Shown here: positions 62,392-64,000 of the stretch, piece by piece
Numbering within the stretch: the first letter of the stretch is position 1
Layout: every line of letters starts with the position of its first letter
Origin: Prunella strophiata
Lineage: Eukaryota; Chordata; Aves; Passeriformes; Prunellidae
Assembly (NCBI GenBank): GCA_036583965.1
Contig: JAZBQD010000019.1
Location: 19,263,085-19,327,084, forward strand
DNA length: 64,000 nt
Direction of reading: 5' to 3'
Program-made: the position numbers and the translations under genes
The notes under the pieces: generated by a model
The model's input: only the letters and a program-made list of their open reading frames with translations
The model's database searches: none
What the model was told of the DNA's origin: nothing

Positions 62392-64000
62392 ATCACCAAA
62401 TTACCCATAACTGGATTAGAAATCAAGTAGGCTTTTGTTATCTAGTACACTCAATTTTTAAAAAATAATTGTATTTTCATAAGAGCAGAATGTACTTAGC
62501 TGTTTTCTTGAATTCTTTTCTTGCCATGTTGCAATTTTTAGTCAAATTGATGCACTGCATTTGGTCCCAGAAATCTGGTGACACAGACATTTAAGCAATG
62601 CCCTTTGACATAAAAGCAATTATTAGTGATGCACAGAGGGTAAGAAAGAGCTTCTGTTTTAATGTCAATAGCTCATTTGTACTAATTATGTCTGCTTGCA
62701 TAACAGAGGTGGGTGTTATTGGCCTAACTTCTGAAGTGATTTCTGAAGAAAATGTACTTCTAGATTGGAATAAGGTCTTTGTGATTTCCTTCAGCACATA
62801 TTTTGAAGGGAGTCCTAAGCCATGTTCAAGAGCCACAGCTGACTTCAAAAATAAAAATTTCTATTTATTTATATAATAGTAGCTATGGTTTCAAAGTTAG
62901 ACAGCTCTCAGCAGCTACTATAAGGAACAGGCCACATGAGACCATGTATAATGTTCATTTGAAAATCTGTTTATGAGTGGGATGACTTTAAAAAAAAAAA
63001 AAAACCCAAACCCTGTATGCTTTGGTTGTCTGCCACTTGTGAATATAAATGAACATTGCTTACCTAAGTTGCAAAAGTTTTGTTTAGTAATATTTGGAAA
63101 GTGCTTTTGCACCTAATTATCAGAAGATAACATAATTATCAAGTATTGTGACTTTGCTGGACAAGAAGGAGCAAAAGCAAACATGCAGGATCCATTCGTC
63201 AAGTATGAATTTCCCCTAAACTTCATTAAAAAATTCAAGCATATTTACACATGCAAAGCAACAGAATTAATCATATCACATAACTGGAGAACAAAGAATC
63301 TATTTTGAAAACAAAATTTATAATGAAAGCATTTTCCTCTACCAAAGCAAGCTGACAGAAATCTTTTTTTTTTTTAGATTCACTGCTGAATTTGACTTGC
63401 TTGAATTCTTTAAAGAGTTTTGCATGGTACTCACAGTAGGATCCTTGCTATCAGATACAGGCTTGCTTCTCCTTCCCTTTAACTTGAAATAAAATGTAAA
63501 ACAAAAGAAATTAAAGAAGGGGGAGGAGAGGGGAAGACACTGTTATAACTTGAGATAAATATATAAATTTTATTTTTAAAAAAAGAAAAATTTGGTACAG
63601 AATCTCTAAATATATCAAAGTGGGGTTTTTCGTAACCTTAGTGCTGCAACATCTCACATAAGCATTCCATGAACAGAGGACCTAGAAGAGGATATTATTA
63701 CACTCATATCCAATATGTGATTTGCCTGACATTTAGCACAAATCAGGCTAATCTAGGACCCAAGCTGAGTGACCATAGGTATATGTGCTTACATATGTGT
63801 TTGCAGACTATCCTTTAAAAAACCTTGCCTAATTTTGACATTCTGTGCTATAAACAAGCAAACAGAGGAAAAAAAAGAAAAAAAAAAAAAAAGTTATTCC
63901 TTTTTAAGCAAAGTTGAAAGACAAACCCTAGAGGGGTCCAAAAGAAAAAGAAACCTGAGCAGTGAAATAACACGAACTATGTAAATGCAAGGAATTAATG
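62392..64000. other. Non-coding DNA with one candidate conserved element
   Basis: No gene called. About 62590-62870 is open on both strands for more than 85 codons and carries several homeodomain-type cores (see findings). A15 lies at 62990-63004. An A-rich run with one G lies at 63869-63892. Confidence 0.55.

Noticed and set aside
62081..62468. Open frames on both strands over the CAAA repeat
   Set aside because: They are products of the tetranucleotide repeat, whose units contain no stop codon in some frames, not evidence of a gene.

Overview
This looks like non-coding nuclear DNA from a bird, most likely a songbird (passerine). The sequence is AT-rich; I estimate about one third GC by eye. 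It has no CpG-island-like stretch, no dense interspersed repeats, no L1 or Alu-type sequence, and only scattered repeats of avian type: CR1/L3-lineage LINE relics and two ERVL-type retroviral LTRs. Homopolymer runs and microsatellites are frequent. I found no bacterial-style genes, operons, CRISPR arrays, rRNA or tRNA genes.

No open reading frame in the window can be defended as a protein-coding gene. The longest (32094-32516, 140 codons, + strand) is about what AT-rich random sequence of this size gives by chance and resembles no family I recognise. The window is therefore either inside a very large intron or in an intergenic gene desert; the sequence alone does not decide which.

Layout. 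1-38300 is mostly unique AT-rich DNA. It holds a CA/GATA microsatellite (2012-2144), AAT, pyrimidine and poly-T/poly-A tracts, short tandem repeats at 9804-9854, 23605-23666 and 34781-34845, a perfect 12-bp hairpin (25062-25089), and several stretches whose motif clustering (homeodomain cores, E-boxes, short palindromes) resembles conserved enhancers. 38301 to about 40990 is an old, heavily mutated LINE in minus orientation, clear up to about 39240 and progressively weaker beyond. 44306-44650 is an internally deleted ERVL-type LTR. 45690-45983 is a CR1 3' fragment on the + strand. 46804-46844 is a 41-bp A tract. About 49430-49860 is a GC-rich segment without a single CpG. 53262-53401 is a short CR1 3' fragment on the minus strand. 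53883-54443 is a nearly intact solo ERVL-type LTR flanked by a near-perfect 5-bp target-site duplication. From 54444 to the end is unique AT-rich DNA with G/T and CAAA microsatellites and one more enhancer-like stretch near 62590-62870.

No genes here can be said to work together, and I saw no sign of an undescribed system. The best-supported content is the transposable-element record. The most useful follow-up is cross-species alignment of the candidate conserved elements.
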